NCBI GenBank assembly: GCA_023014365.1 | Contig: JAEBUN010000003.1 | Span: 2,170,001-2,234,000 of the forward strand | DNA from: Lepiota brunneoincarnata | Taxonomy: Eukaryota > Basidiomycota > Agaricomycetes > Agaricales > Agaricaceae | Length of the DNA stretch: 64,000 nt | Direction: 5' to 3' | Part shown: positions 19,925 through 31,530 of the stretch, one piece after another | Layout: the number at the start of each line of letters is the position of its first letter | How positions within the stretch are numbered: the first letter of the stretch is position 1 | Notes under the pieces: generated by a model | Told to the model about the DNA's origin: nothing | Seen by the model: only the letters and a program-made list of their open reading frames with translations | Database searches by the model: none | Made by a program: the position numbers and the translations under genes

Positions 19925-22900
19925 AAAGGAATGCTGTCGATTGATGTGCCCCTGCACATTCCAGAACTCAGAAGGACATTTTCTTGATAAACTCTGTACA
20001 ATTATGACTATCCCCAAATAAACAATCCCTTTTCTTACCCATCAAGATTTGGAGTGAACAGACATCAAAACCTGTGGCCATCACCGCCCTGATAGACTCA
20101 GAAGCACAAGGGAACTTTATCTCCCACAAAGTCATTGAACAACATGGTTATCAAACCAAACAGCTGGACCAACCAATTCCTCTCAGCAATGTTAACAGAA
20201 CTGACAATCAACATGGCAAGATCCATGAATGTATCAAAATCAGAACCATTATCAATGGAAGAGACTGCATGCTAGAAGCATACATCACAAACACTGGTGA
20301 GAAAGACCTCATCATCAGATTTCCCTGGTTGGAACAATACAATCCCGATATCAACTGGAAAATTAAGACATTCTCTTGGAAACCCCAAGTCGATCACCAA
20401 GACTTTTCTGAACTCCTCAGAACCCTACGATGACCTGTCAAACTCAACTCCATCACCATGGACATAATGGCTGGAAAAATATCTCAACCTGAGGAAAATC
20501 CCAAAGAATATGTCAACCTGTCAAATGTTGATCTCGACACCTTCTCTTTAGAAAGAGAAATGAACCCGATGCTTCTAACCCCATTAGAAGTAAACACTAA
20601 AGCGACACATGCCACAATACTCCACAATGAGCAACACAACCCAACAAAATCAACTAACCAAAAAGGAAAACAACCAGAATCAAACAAAGAACCACCCGAG
20701 ATCCCTCAGAGATTCACCCAATGGGCTAAAATATTCAACAAGAAAGCCTCTGAACGATTCCCACCATCAAGAACGTTTGATCACAAAATCAAACTAAAAC
20801 CAACATTTGAAGCAAAGTTGATAAAACCCTATCAAGTGGCACCTGCTGAAGAAAAAGCACTAAAGGAATTTATAGACGAAAACCTCTGAAAAGGGTATAT
20901 CCACCCCTCAAAATCCCCTATGGCATCACCCTTCTTCTTTGTTGCCAAGAAAGGAGGAGACCTCCGACCCTGCCAAGACTATCATTATCTAAACAATCAT
21001 ACTGTCAAGAATGCCTACCCAATCCCCATGATTTCCTCTATCATGGACAAACTCAAAGGAGCTAAGTACTTCACTAAGCTCAACATCCACCTAGGATACA
21101 ATAATGTCAGAATCAAAGATGGCGACCAATGGAAAGCAGCGTTCAAGACTCCCATGGGTCTTTTCAAACTGACTGTAATGTTTTTCAGACTTTGCAATAG
21201 TCCTGCAACATTCCAACACATGATGGACATGTTATTCTCCGAGATAATGGAGAAAGGAGGAATCATCATCTATATGGATGATATTCTAATCTACAGTAAA
21301 ACCCAAGAAGAAACCGACCGACTTACAGAAAAAGTACTACAGATTCTGCAGGAAAACAACCTCTACCTCAAAACGGAGAAATGCAAGTTCAACAAGCAAC
21401 GACTTGAATACCTAGGCATGATCATCATGCCAGACAAGATCAAAATGGATCCTGGAAAACTCAAGGGAATAGAAGACTGGCCAGTGCCAAAAACAGTCCG
21501 ACATATTTGGAAATTCATTGGATTCTGTAACTTCTACCGGAAGTTCATCTGCAGTTACTCCCACCACACCAAACCCCTCAACCAACTCCTATCCAAATCA
21601 AACAAATTTGAATGGAAAGAAGAACAACAAAAAGCGTTTGAAACACTCAAGAACGAATTCTTAAAGGAACCAGTACTACTCATGCCCAACTCCACAAAAC
21701 CCTTTGAAATAGAAGCCGATGCTTCCAAATTTGCATCAGGAGCTGTCCTGTACCAACACGACATCAACGGCATACGAAAATCCATATCATTCTATTCAAA
21801 GATGTTCAGACCAGTGGAATGCAACTACGACATCTACGATAGGGAACTCCTTGCTATTATCTGAGCCCTTGAAGAATGGTGCCACTATCTCCTTGGTAGC
21901 CCCCATATCGTCCACATCAGGATGGACCACCAGAACCTCACATACTGGCGTAAACCCCAGAAAATCAACTGCCGACAAGCATGATGGGTCCAGACCCTTG
22001 CTGACTACAACTTCAAATTAGAACACATCCCAGGATCAAAGATCCCTGCACCAGATGCTCTATCAAGACATCCAGACCACATCCCTGATGAGGATAACAA
22101 TAACAAAGACGTCACCATGCTTCCAAACAATCTCTTCGTTGCCACCGCCAACATAGAAGATCAAAACCTAATCACAGTACTCCCAGAACACCTCTTTATC
22201 GCCACCATCGATATGAAACTCCAAGAAAGAATCACGGAATCACCCAAATATGACGCTAGAACCACCGAAGCATTCAAACTCCTGAAAGAAGCCCACCCTA
22301 ATGCCGCTGATAAAGACTTCGGAACAACCCTGACCCCAAACGGTCCACTCCTCATGTTCCAAGAACATGTCATCATTCCAGAAGACCTCCAACTCAGATG
22401 CAATATTATCACAAGATACCACAACCACCCTACACATGGCCACCCTGGAGAACAGGAAACATACTGCCTTGCCAAGAAAGAAGTATATTGGCCAGGAATG
22501 TCAATGTTCATAAAGAACTACGTCAAAGGCTGTCCAGAATGTCAGCAACATAAAATCATATGCAGACCGGATCATGCACCAACTCAACCAATCCCACCCT
22601 CATCTTCCAGATGCCCATTTGCCCAGATCTCATGGGATCTTATCACTGGTCTACTGCCTAGCGCTGGCCATAATGTGATATTGTCTGTGGTGGACCACGG
22701 CCTTACGAAGGGGGTAATTTTCATCCCAACCTCAGATCGATCAAATGCTGACAACATCGGATGACTATTAAAAGAAAAAGTCTTCACCAGATTTGGATTA
22801 CCCAATAAGATCATATCAGATCAAGACCCCAGATTCACCGCCAACTCCCTCCAAGAGTTAGCCAAACGCTTAAACATCCAGCAAGCATTCTCAACTGCAT

Positions 22901-23730
22901 ACCACCCCCAAATGGATGGTTCTACCGAATGATACAACCAAGAAATTGAGACCTACCTTGCCATATACTGCACCAGGAACCCCCTTGACTGGTCAGAAAC
23001 CCTCCCTATTGCCGAGTTTGCATACAACTCCAAAATACATGCCTCAAGGCAGAAGTCCCCATTTGAACTAATCATGGGATACAATCCTCCACCAATACCC
23101 ATGGTAATGGAAACATCAAACTTTCCATCAGTAGATGAGTGTATCAGACTCCTTGATGATGCCAGAAAAGAAGCACATGCAGCACATCAACTCTCTGCCA
23201 ATATTATGAAACAAAGAACCAGAAGAACTGTCAAACCCCTTGAAACATGTCAAAAAGTATGGCTAGAAGCCAAGAACCTCAAACTCCCCTTCATCTCCAA
23301 CAAAATATCCCCAAAAAGACTAGGACCTTTCCTTATCTCAGAAGTCTTATCACCACTCACTTACAAACTAAAACTGATCAAATGGAAGATACATCCAGTA
23401 TTCCACAGAAACCTTCTAACTCCATATACCGAAACAGAAGCATACAGATCTCACCTGACTCCACCACTACCAGACATCATCAATGAAGAAGAAGAATATG
23501 AGATAGAAGCTATTCTAAATCACCACTGATATCACAGAAAACTCCAATACTACATCAAATGGAAAGGATTCTCCCACACAGAGAATGAATGGATTGCCAA
23601 TGAAACACTCCGCACAAATGCCAAAGAATATTTAACCAAGTATAAAGAAGCCCATGGAATTCTCCAGAAAGATCAGGAACCCACCAGAACCTACCAAAAA
23701 CAACTCCACTCCCACACCAAATGTACTTAA
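19915..23730 (+). pseudogene. Pol of element D with nine TGA codons
   Basis: One continuous frame in -1 relative to gag covers the protease (ALIDSEAQGNF), RT ([31 protein letters not shown]), RNase H ([13 protein letters not shown]), integrase zinc domain (GHPGEQE…CPECQQHK), DDE core (SDQDPRF, YHPQ) and chromodomain (YEIEAILNHH, YYIKWKGF). In-frame TGA codons lie at about 19942, 20005, 20431, 20887, 21862, 21982, 22762, 22930 and 23527. There is no frameshift in 3.8 kb. At 21862, 21982 and 22930 element B has CGA in the aligned codon. Confidence 0.88.
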
Positions 23731-25086
23731 AGGTGCCCATGAACCTTAACCTCACTCGCCCCCAAACCACTCCCCCTTTCTCAACAACACCCTCACCAAC
23801 TTCCTCATCATCTTCCATCATCATCGTTAACAATGCAAGCATCGAACATACTGCACTTCAGACAACTCCCATTCCAGCCCCATCTCCCTACACCCCCTCT
23901 CACACCTTCACTGCAGCATATGCCTCTCTCAGGGACGAGACCCCCAACCCCAATGCCACTTTAGAACCAACAGCCACCCCAGCTACCTCCCTTAGATACC
24001 ATACAGCTGGAGTATGACCACATGGACCAGATCACCCTTCTGACAGAGATCTGCACGAGGCTGCCACCAACGGAGCCGTTATGACTAAATTGGAACACAC
24101 TTCAATTTCAGAATATGACTGACAACTCTGGTACGACTATACCCACCACGTACAACAGACTAAGGCTCTCGCTACTGTGTACAATACACAACGTGCCTGG
24201 GCAGAGTCACTTGAGCGACTTCTCCACTCAAGATCGAGCCTCATGTCTGAGGTGTCAAAGAACCTACCCAAACAAAATGAGGTACATACCTCGCAGCCCC
24301 CCACCACAGCCGTCCCCACCACTACCACAATGACCACTGCTGCAATCATCACCACCATCCCCAACAAGGGAAGAAAGCCCACCAGTGTCAGAAATCCCTT
24401 CAGACTTCTCACCCCCACCAAGAACACCACCCACACTGTCCCCTGATAACAACATCCTGATTCAGAACTCCCCCAATCCTGTTCACTCATGAACCAACCC
24501 CCAAACTACTGACAGATCGGTCTGCATCCAATGCAGACATACAGGACACTGGGCCATGGATTGTCCCCAATTTGCCTGTCTCAGATGCAAGCAATATGCC
24601 CCAGGGCATTACTCATATGACTGCATCAAGTATAGATGCCCCCACTGCGCCATAAATGGACCGAATGTCCAAATTGAAAGACTCGACATGCCCCCTACTC
24701 CAGAAATCCTGCAACACATCCCTCGACCACTCCCACAACTCACCATTGATACATCTATCTCACCAATGACAATTACTACAAGGAATGCTATGACGACATG
24801 GCTGAATCAAACATCACAAGAGAACCATGCGGTTCCTTCTGAAGAAAACCCAACTACCCCACCAGAAGAAAGAATAGAAAGTCCCCATTTCAGACACCTC
24901 CTATACGATATCTTTCATCCAGGACAACCTCCATCCCCTGAAACCGCCGCTGTACTTGATCTCCACAGAACTCCCACTCCCACTTTCTCTCCCGTCATTC
25001 CCCCCAGACCAGACTCCACCGACCAACCCCAAATCGATTACTACAAACCAAACTACTTAGCTGAATACCCAGAAGAAGGAAACTAA
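23731..25086 (+). pseudogene. ORF3 of element D: tandem zinc-knuckle protein relic
   Basis: A serine/threonine/proline-rich N-terminal part precedes a helical stretch (YNTQRAWAESLERLLHSRSS, about 24178-24240). Then come the knuckles CIQCRHTGHWAMDC and CLRCKQYAPGHYSYDC (about 24523-24625) and a third pair CPHC. The final 130 codons are open to TAA at 25084-25086, ending AEYPEEGN. Stops and a frame change around 24440-24500 break it. It aligns in layout and signature with ORF3 of B/C and A. Confidence 0.65.
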
Positions 25087-25124
25087 CAAGTTGTAATGGA
25101 AAACAACTTTAGAAATGGACCTAA

Positions 25125-25643
25125 TGTTATCAGAAGTCTTATCAGAAGGACAGTTATTTTTAGCTATATTCCCATGTCACTATGAAACCATCAGTAGTGT
25201 ACATCAGAAGGACTATTCTTATCATATGCCTCATGTTTCTTATCTCTGACTCATAGTTACTGTTATCAGAATTCCATCAGAAGGACAGTTATTTTTAGCT
25301 ATATTTCCCATGTCACCATGAAACTATCAGTAGTGTACATCAGAAGGACAATTCTTACCACATGCCTCATGTTTCTTATCTTTGACTCATAGTTACCTTG
25401 GTCCAGACTATTATAGTAGGAGTACAGCCACACTTAGAAGTATATAAGGATACAGTACAATACCTTGTATCCTTATCTTAGTGTTATAAAGTTCTTGCCT
25501 CCTATACCTCTTTGCCATAACTGGCTGGACTTATAGTGCTCCATCGTCTCCAAGTCACACTTAGTAGGACAGGACCAAGTCTGTATAGACATCCTGTGTC
25601 GAACTCCGTGCTACTCAAGAGTGAACCCCTAATCCGGGTAACA
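25125..25643 (+). repeat. 3' LTR of element D, 519 bp with internal duplication
   Basis: It is 136 bp longer than the 5' LTR because its first 136 bp (25125-25260) are repeated imperfectly at 25261-25396. The rest matches 9119-9501. Confidence 0.85.
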
Positions 25644-25648
25644 GGTAG

Positions 25649-25820
25649 TAGAAAGTGACCTCATGGTAGGGTATAGTAGGTTGGGGGGTTGGGTTAGGTA
25701 TAGGAAGTAAGCACCTATATATATACATTATCCTATAGGGTCACATGATTTTATTTGCATTTATTTGATTACATTAAATGAAATCATGTGATTATATATT
25801 AAGAGTTCCAAAACCTTTCT
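25649..25820 (+). other. Tc1 remainder between elements D and A
   Basis: This non-coding 5' side of the Tc1 element ends in the inner part of its right inverted repeat (GAGTTCCAAAACCTTTCT). It shows an AT-rich stretch and a palindrome-like TCACATGATTTTATT/AATGAAATCATGTGA near 25740-25795. Confidence 0.6.
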
Positions 25821-26172
25821 TGTTACCATTTTCCCATCTATGCATCCACCTGTCTATTTTTACTTATCACATGCCACTGCCTGTTGTCAGCACCTGCCTA
25901 TATTTAGCTATCACATGCCACTGCCCGTCTATAGTTAGTTCCCCTTTGGCTTGTGATTCTCACCCATTTGCATGTGATTCTTTCTTTTATCACATGCCAG
26001 TTGCCCCAGTAGTATATATAGACTTAGGTATTACTTGTAATCCCTAGCTTTGTCTTATTATACACCATATTTGTTCCTGCTCTTTGGCATCGCCTTAGAC
26101 TTGCTTGCATTAGCCAATGGTCTACTTGTTGTAGATCACATTGGTCCTTGCAGACACCTAACCAGCATAACA
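25821..26172 (+). repeat. 5' LTR of element A, 352 bp
   Basis: It runs TGTTACC to CATAACA. The TATA box is at 26013-26020, and the predicted RNA start 12-mer TAGCTTTGTCTT is at 26045-26056. The 3' copy ends TAATA instead of TAACA. Confidence 0.9.
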
Positions 26173-26173
26173 A

Positions 26174-26185
26174 AAGACAAAGCTA
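26174..26185 (+). promoter_or_regulatory. Self-primer binding site of element A
   Basis: AAGACAAAGCTA, one base after the LTR, is the exact reverse complement of the LTR 12-mer at 26045-26056, which lies 32 nt after the TATA box. Confidence 0.7.
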
Positions 26186-26463
26186 CTTGTTACCTCTCTT
26201 CTCTCTTCTTGCTCTCCTTGGTTTGCACAGTACCATTAACTGTGAGATCTAGACAGAACTGTAATCTGTTGAGGATCATTGCTCATCTATTCGAATGTCT
26301 GACATGGTCTTCACCCCAAAGAACTCTGGCTGTTGTTCTTCAGAACCTTTGCACCCCAGTGTCCCTACAGGTTCTCGGATTCCTTGTTTGTCTTGTTGAA
26401 TGTCTTAGTGGATCTTAAATTCTTGTTGGTTCCTCTTTACTGGAAAAGACACTATTGCCCATC

Positions 26464-28074
26464 ATGGATAGTTATTTCAGAGAATGGACTAATCATCCAA
26501 ACCCCCAAATTTCACAATCTGGTTCTGGATCCCCAGGACCTTCTCAACCGTCTGTTACCCCACATGCTGCTCCATCAACTCCTTGCCCTACTCCTTCTTT
26601 TTGTGTTCCTTCATCTTCTCCTGAATCTAATCACCAACCCGTATACGCAACCCTGCCTGAACCAGCAGATACCACCATTCACATAACTACCCAAATTACC
26701 AAACCGTCACCCATAGAACCGCCTCGACTCCCCTTTGGTCTGCTTGAAGCAACCACAAATACAGGAGGTCCCTTATGCTTTCCTATCCACCAAATTGAAC
26801 CTGGACAGTACCAGCTCCCCTGCAACCTACAACCTTTCCCTCCACCCTCACCTCCCTCTGCACCCATGTCTGAAACTATGGGTGACCTGCCTGCTGATCA
26901 ACCACCTCCTGGCCCACCAGGACCAACCAGAACCCTCTTCAGTCCATGAGACCAATCAACTTCACCACCACTGCAACAGCATAATGGCTACAAGGAATTG
27001 TCATTTGAGAAACCGACACCATTCAACAGTAACCACAAGAACTTCCAAGAGTTCATTAATTCCATAGCACTCTACCTTTATGGTAATGCCAACATCTACA
27101 ACACCAATGATAAGAAGATCGTATTCTTCCTATCTCTACTCAAAACAGGTGAAGCCAGCAACTGGAAGAACCAGTACTTTCAGTCCAAACAGACTTGGGA
27201 CATGTTTACCCCCAGTTCTTATGAAGAACTTGTTGAAGAGTTCACTGAAGCATTCTCGCCCATTGACGTCCCCTCCCAAGCATTCCACGACCTCAACACT
27301 CTTTGTCAGGGATCCTGTAATGTCAAAGATGTCATCACAGAGTTCAAGACTCTTGTTCACCACTCAGGACTCATGAAAGATCATGCTCTCATAAAAAAAT
27401 TCCAAAATGTAATCAACCAAAACCTTGCCTACAAAATTCTTACTGATCCAAATCTGCCCAACACCATAAACAAATGGTACCATTGCACTATTCAAATTGA
27501 CCACAACTGGCACACCACTTCTACAATCCTTGGACCATGTCCAGGATTCCATCCACATCCCACTCCCGCTAATAACTACCATTGTACACTACAACCGTAT
27601 CACTGACCGCAACAACAATTATCTTACACTGGACCAAACTGCCATTATCAATTCCACCTATTGTGTGATCCAAACGCTATGGATATCAACAACATGTACC
27701 TTAATGAAGGTCCTAAATATTATCCTTCCTTTAATATCCCTGGTGATCCACACCCCAATCATGAAGAAGCTGAAGAAGACCAACTGGATCAATTCCCCCA
27801 TAATGACAACATCAATATCAACGCCATCTTTATGCCCAAAGAAAAATGTGCCTACGAGAAAGGCTTATGCTTCCGTTGTTTCAAACCCAGCCACATTTCC
27901 CGCATGTGTCCCAATGTCGCTAAACTGCAACCAAAAATTGATAAAGCAACCAATATACAAAATGTGTTCCTTAAAATCCGTTCTATCATCAAATCTATTC
28001 CCAAAACTGAAGCTGTTGAAGTCTATGAGACTTGGTCCAAAGACCCAACCATGCAACCATTCACAAATTTTTGA
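26464..28074 (+). pseudogene. Gag of element A
   Basis: One frame of 536 codons from MDSYFREW has two TGA codons (about 26947 and 27604). A proline-rich N-terminal third is followed by the capsid region (EKPTPFNSNHKNFQEFINSI, SLLKTGEASNWKNQYF, VEEFTEAFSPIDVPSQA), a DPNAMDINNM motif and the knuckle CFRCFKPSHISRMC. It ends ACA AAT TTT TGA, so AAATTTT (28065-28071) touches the stop and pol lies in the -1 frame. Confidence 0.82.
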
Positions 28075-28780
28075 TTTGGAGGTTCTGTTTGATGCCAGCC
28101 CCTCCCAGTTTCCCTTTCTCTTGTAATGTTGTAACTTTTGCATCTACTTCAAACAATAAATCCATATATCTTCCTTTAAAGGTGCAGAGCCTGAGAGAAC
28201 AGAAAGACATCCCGCTTATTGCCCTCCTTGACTCCGCAGCTCAAGGAAATTCCATATCAGAAGACTTTGTCACTGAATACTGTCTATGGAAGCAAGCACT
28301 TCCCCAAGCAATCAACATGTGTAACTTTGATGGATCAAACAACCTGAACAGAATGATTACACATTATTCCACCTTCCGCACAATAATTGATGGTTGATTA
28401 ACTCCCATCACCACCTACATCGCAGCAACCAGATCGAAACCAATGGTCTTTGGTTTCCCATGGCTTAACAAAGTCAACCCAAAGATCGATTGGAAATGCC
28501 ATATGTTCCAATGGAGAAAAGAGAAGAAGCGCAACCACCACCCTGAGTACTTGATGTACAACAACCATCTGATCAATATCACTACCCTTGCTATGGACCA
28601 ACTAAATGCATTTGACCCTGAAGGAAAGTTTTCCTATACCCCACACAAACCAATTTATGAACCTCTCCTTGATGAGGACTATGAGGAGTTCTCTCTAGAG
28701 TCTGAGATGCATCAGATCATTAGTACACCTGCTGAACTTGCTCACATCAAGCTTGAGATCAACTGAACCAGCCAGGCTAC
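28066..28780 (+). pseudogene. Pol of element A, 5' part (protease)
   Basis: The frame covers ALLDSAAQGNSISEDF (the protease Asp; the usual Gly is Ala) and FGFPWLNKVNPKIDW. TGA codons lie at 28395 and 28764. It is cut by element B at 28780 and continues in phase at 37029. Confidence 0.8.
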
Positions 28781-29478
28781 TGTTACGAACAGTCCAGACC
28801 GGGAGGAACAAGAATTACTGTTCGACTTTACAAGATGGGTACAGGAGACTACAGACCAACTACGGGCACAAGAATACGAAGACGAGGAAGGGGAATACTA
28901 CACCGCCATGCAGGACCTGGCGAGAGAAGCAGGAATGGAGATAACCTTGGAGGATATATTGGAATACCCCGAGGACGAGGAAGATAACCATGGATCAACC
29001 GATCCAACCTCCGATACGGATGGAAGCACCGAGAGAATGGAGAGCGAGAATGGAGAAGACTCCATGGAGATACAATCAGGAGAAGGAGATTATGAGTCAG
29101 AGGAAAGCGATGGAACATCGCACAGCAGTAGCGAGAGTACTGACTCATTGTAATATAAATAACGCTAGGATGCCATCAGCCAGGATGTGCATCATGGTCA
29201 GGACTGCGCACGACCAGTAGAACAGCCAAGTAACCTATAACGAGTATATAGCATCTCATAGGTATATAAGGCCTGTACAAGTAGAGATTAAAGCCTCAAG
29301 CTTTAATCTTGTTAACAGCGGTCGTTTACCTCTCTGCCTTAACTTGGCGTCTTCCCTCGTTATCTCATTGAGCGCGATCCACTAAGCTCTATAAGGCCAA
29401 CCGTTTCGGACACCTTGTAGAGTGATTGAAGGCCGTCTCCAGTTATCCTCGGATACAGAAGGAGCACGGATCATAACA
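28781..29478 (+). repeat. 5' LTR of element B, 698 bp
   Basis: The TATA box is at 29263-29270. AAGCTTTAATCT at 29298-29309 is complementary to the primer site. It also forms a hairpin with the preceding GATTAAAGC. An acidic open frame of about 120 codons crosses the first half. Confidence 0.93.
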
Positions 29479-29480
29479 TT

Positions 29481-29492
29481 AGATTAAAGCTT
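29481..29492 (+). promoter_or_regulatory. Self-primer binding site of element B
   Basis: AGATTAAAGCTT, two bases after the LTR, is the exact reverse complement of 29298-29309, which begins 35 nt after the TATA box. Confidence 0.7.
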
Positions 29493-29695
29493 CCTTTGGA
29501 CAACCTCCATCGTACACCCCGTGGTATCGGTACGCCTTGTCGCTACCCTTCCACACTGGCAGACGATATGCTTTATCGCTATCCGAGTGCCAACCGTATC
29601 TGACGACACGCCTTGTCGCTGTCCGGTGATACACCCCCGTAGAGCAGGCCACCATACCCTCTGCACCCTTGGTCAGACGCACCGAAAGCGTTGAT

Positions 29696-29809
29696 AGGTC
29701 ATCCACACCTTTAAGTGTTGATTGGGATAACGCACCCGTAAGCGTTGTATACAGGTCATCCGCACCTTCAAGCGTCGATTGGGATAACGCACCCGCAAGC
29801 GTTGTTTAT
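29696..29809 (+). repeat. 57-bp tandem repeat in the element B leader
   Basis: Two units (29696-29752, 29753-29809) with a GATTGGGATAACGCACCCG core sit between the primer site and gag. They lie in the otherwise non-coding leader 29479-29952, which also holds TTGTCGCT-type short repeats. Confidence 0.75.
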
Positions 29810-29952
29810 TCACCCTCACCTTCACCTTCGACTTCTTCCCTCTTCACCCTGTCTACAAACCGAAACGACCCCCTTGCCACCAACTACGAAGAATCCAACA
29901 GTTCTGACTGGTCGACAACCGACTCCGAACCTGACTTCACACCCCCTCCACC

Positions 29953-31530
29953 ATGGACCCTAAAAAGAAAACAAAACCTATACCCCTCACTCGTTCACCC
30001 TCTGGTTCCGCACCGTACCCTACACAACCTACCGAGAGAGTTCAACGTCGAACAGAAGACCCAGGATACCCAGCACCCCCAGCATCAGTTCTTCAATCCC
30101 TACCTAAACAACCACCACCTGAAAGAACTGCCACCTCTACCCGCTCAAAGCTCGGGGAGCCGATTCATAGAACATCTACCCCATCCTCCGGTCCTCAACC
30201 CTCAACAAGTACAAGAACTAGCGACAACACTTCGCAACAGAAACCCCCAAGAACATTCTCACCCCTCACATCACCACTTGGATCACCGGTACACTCACCG
30301 CCTCGATCCAGTTCCCCTGTACAATCCGAACCATCCGAAGTTAGTCCCACTACCGGGTCTATTCACACTTCCGACGAGGAATCCACAACCTCTGACATTA
30401 ACAATATGGCCTCCTCCGCAAAAATCAATACACCCCCAACCTTTAATGGAGAGACCGACTACTTCCGCCTCTGGAAGGATGCAGTACAACTATACATCGA
30501 TGCAAAGCCAGGAGCCTTTTCCGATGACAAGACCAAGATACAATTTGCCCTTTCATACATGTCCACCGGCCCCGCCGCAACATGGAGAGGAGCATTCTTG
30601 GAATCAAACAAAGAACTTGATGGAAGCCAGACCCTTCCGACATGGAAGAAATTTCTCAAAGGACTCGATACATCCTTCGCCCCAAATAATGTCCCCGCCG
30701 ACGCAATGGACAGAATCCGCCACCTCAAACAGAATGGACGATATATCGACGATTACATATCCCAGTTCCAGATACTTGCCTATCAGGCCGACCTTGGAGA
30801 TGGAGTGGCGGCGGTCAACTATTTCAAGAACGGGCTGGATCGCCCCGTCGCAATCAAGACAATTAGCCTCAATCCAGGAAACAAACTCAGCGACTGGTTC
30901 AAGCAAGCTCGAACAGCATATCAAATACTACAAACTCAACGCGACTATATGCAAACTCGAGGAACTCCCTCGTTTCCAACGACTTCGCGCACTCGCCCAT
31001 TTAAAGGGAAAAGAAATGCTTTTACGCGCCGTGTCCCACTGCCCTATCAAGCAACAGACCCTAACGCAATGGATATTGACCAACTCGCCGAAGCAGTCTA
31101 CAACCTCGACTTTGAGGACGAGCCAGATCTACTCGCCGAGGAAGCTGATGAAGACGAGGAGACCGAAGAAGATAGACTCCACCAGTTGGTACAAGAATGC
31201 ACCCGCGAAGCCCTCAATGCAATCCTCACGGACGCCCAAAGAAAGGATCTCAAAGAAAAGAGATGCTTCAACTGCCGCAAGACTGGACACTTCGCCCGCG
31301 AATGCCCCACCAAGAAGACAATATATCGCCGATCCGAATTACCCCGCAATTTGGATGCCAGAAACCGGTCAAATGCGATATCCAGAAGAAGACAAGCAAG
31401 CTACAGGAAAAAGAACTCGCTATACAACATACTAGAAGATGCAACCGATGAAGAAGTCGAGGACATCTACGAACATTTTGCAAATGAATCCAACCACCCA
31501 GATGCCCCTCTGGTTAAGGATTTTGCCTAA
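29953..31530 (+). CDS. Gag of element B, 525 aa, intact
   Basis: The ATG sits in a strong CCACCATGG context and is the first start after in-frame stops at 29905 and 29929. Residues 1-150 are proline/serine-rich and basic. Residues about 152-330 form the capsid region (TPPTFNGETDYFRLWKDAV, AATWRGAFLESN, VNYFKNGLDRPVA). An acidic stretch DEDEETEED lies before the zinc knuckle CFNCRKTGHFAREC at about 438-451. The protein would form the particle and bind element RNA through the knuckle. The stop TAA is preceded by the slippery heptamer at 31518-31524. Confidence 0.92.
   Translation: MDPKKKTKPIPLTRSPSGSAPYPTQPTERVQRRTEDPGYPAPPASVLQSLPKQPPPERTATSTRSKLGEPIHRTSTPSSGPQPSTSTRTSDNTSQQKPPRTFSPLTSPLGSPVHSPPRSSSPVQSEPSEVSPTTGSIHTSDEESTTSDINNMASSAKINTPPTFNGETDYFRLWKDAVQLYIDAKPGAFSDDKTKIQFALSYMSTGPAATWRGAFLESNKELDGSQTLPTWKKFLKGLDTSFAPNNVPADAMDRIRHLKQNGRYIDDYISQFQILAYQADLGDGVAAVNYFKNGLDRPVAIKTISLNPGNKLSDWFKQARTAYQILQTQRDYMQTRGTPSFPTTSRTRPFKGKRNAFTRRVPLPYQATDPNAMDIDQLAEAVYNLDFEDEPDLLAEEADEDEETEEDRLHQLVQECTREALNAILTDAQRKDLKEKRCFNCRKTGHFARECPTKKTIYRRSELPRNLDARNRSNAISRRRQASYRKKNSLYNILEDATDEEVEDIYEHFANESNHPDAPLVKDFA
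31518..31524 (+). promoter_or_regulatory. Predicted -1 frameshift heptamer GGATTTT (element B)
   Basis: It reads G GAT TTT in the gag frame, followed by GCC TAA. The pol frame is open from 31518 on. The same heptamer sits at the same place in D, and AAATTTT does in A. Confidence 0.6.

Larger units (their letters stand above)
9119..25643 (+). mobile_element. Ty3/gypsy element D, degenerate, carrying element C
   Basis: The LTRs are 9119-9501 and 25125-25643, with TSD GGTAG at 9114-9118 and 25644-25648. Without element C it is about 8.3 kb. The order is LTR, self-primer site, gag, protease, RT, RNase H, integrase, chromodomain, ORF3 and LTR, all on the plus strand. Pol has nine in-frame TGA codons and no frameshift. 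Gag has three TGA codons and one frameshift. Element C sits between the gag zinc knuckle and the gag end. Confidence 0.9.

Noticed and set aside
25740..25795. Palindrome TCACATGATTTTATT / AATGAAATCATGTGA as a separate mobile element
   Set aside because: It is short, has no target duplication of its own, and lies in the non-coding part of the Tc1 element.
29669..31435. 588-codon open frame overlapping gag of element B
   Set aside because: It begins at TTG, not ATG, and has no recognisable domain. It is open mainly because the gag region is rich in C and A and lacks stops in this frame. The same shadow exists in element C (17074-18231).
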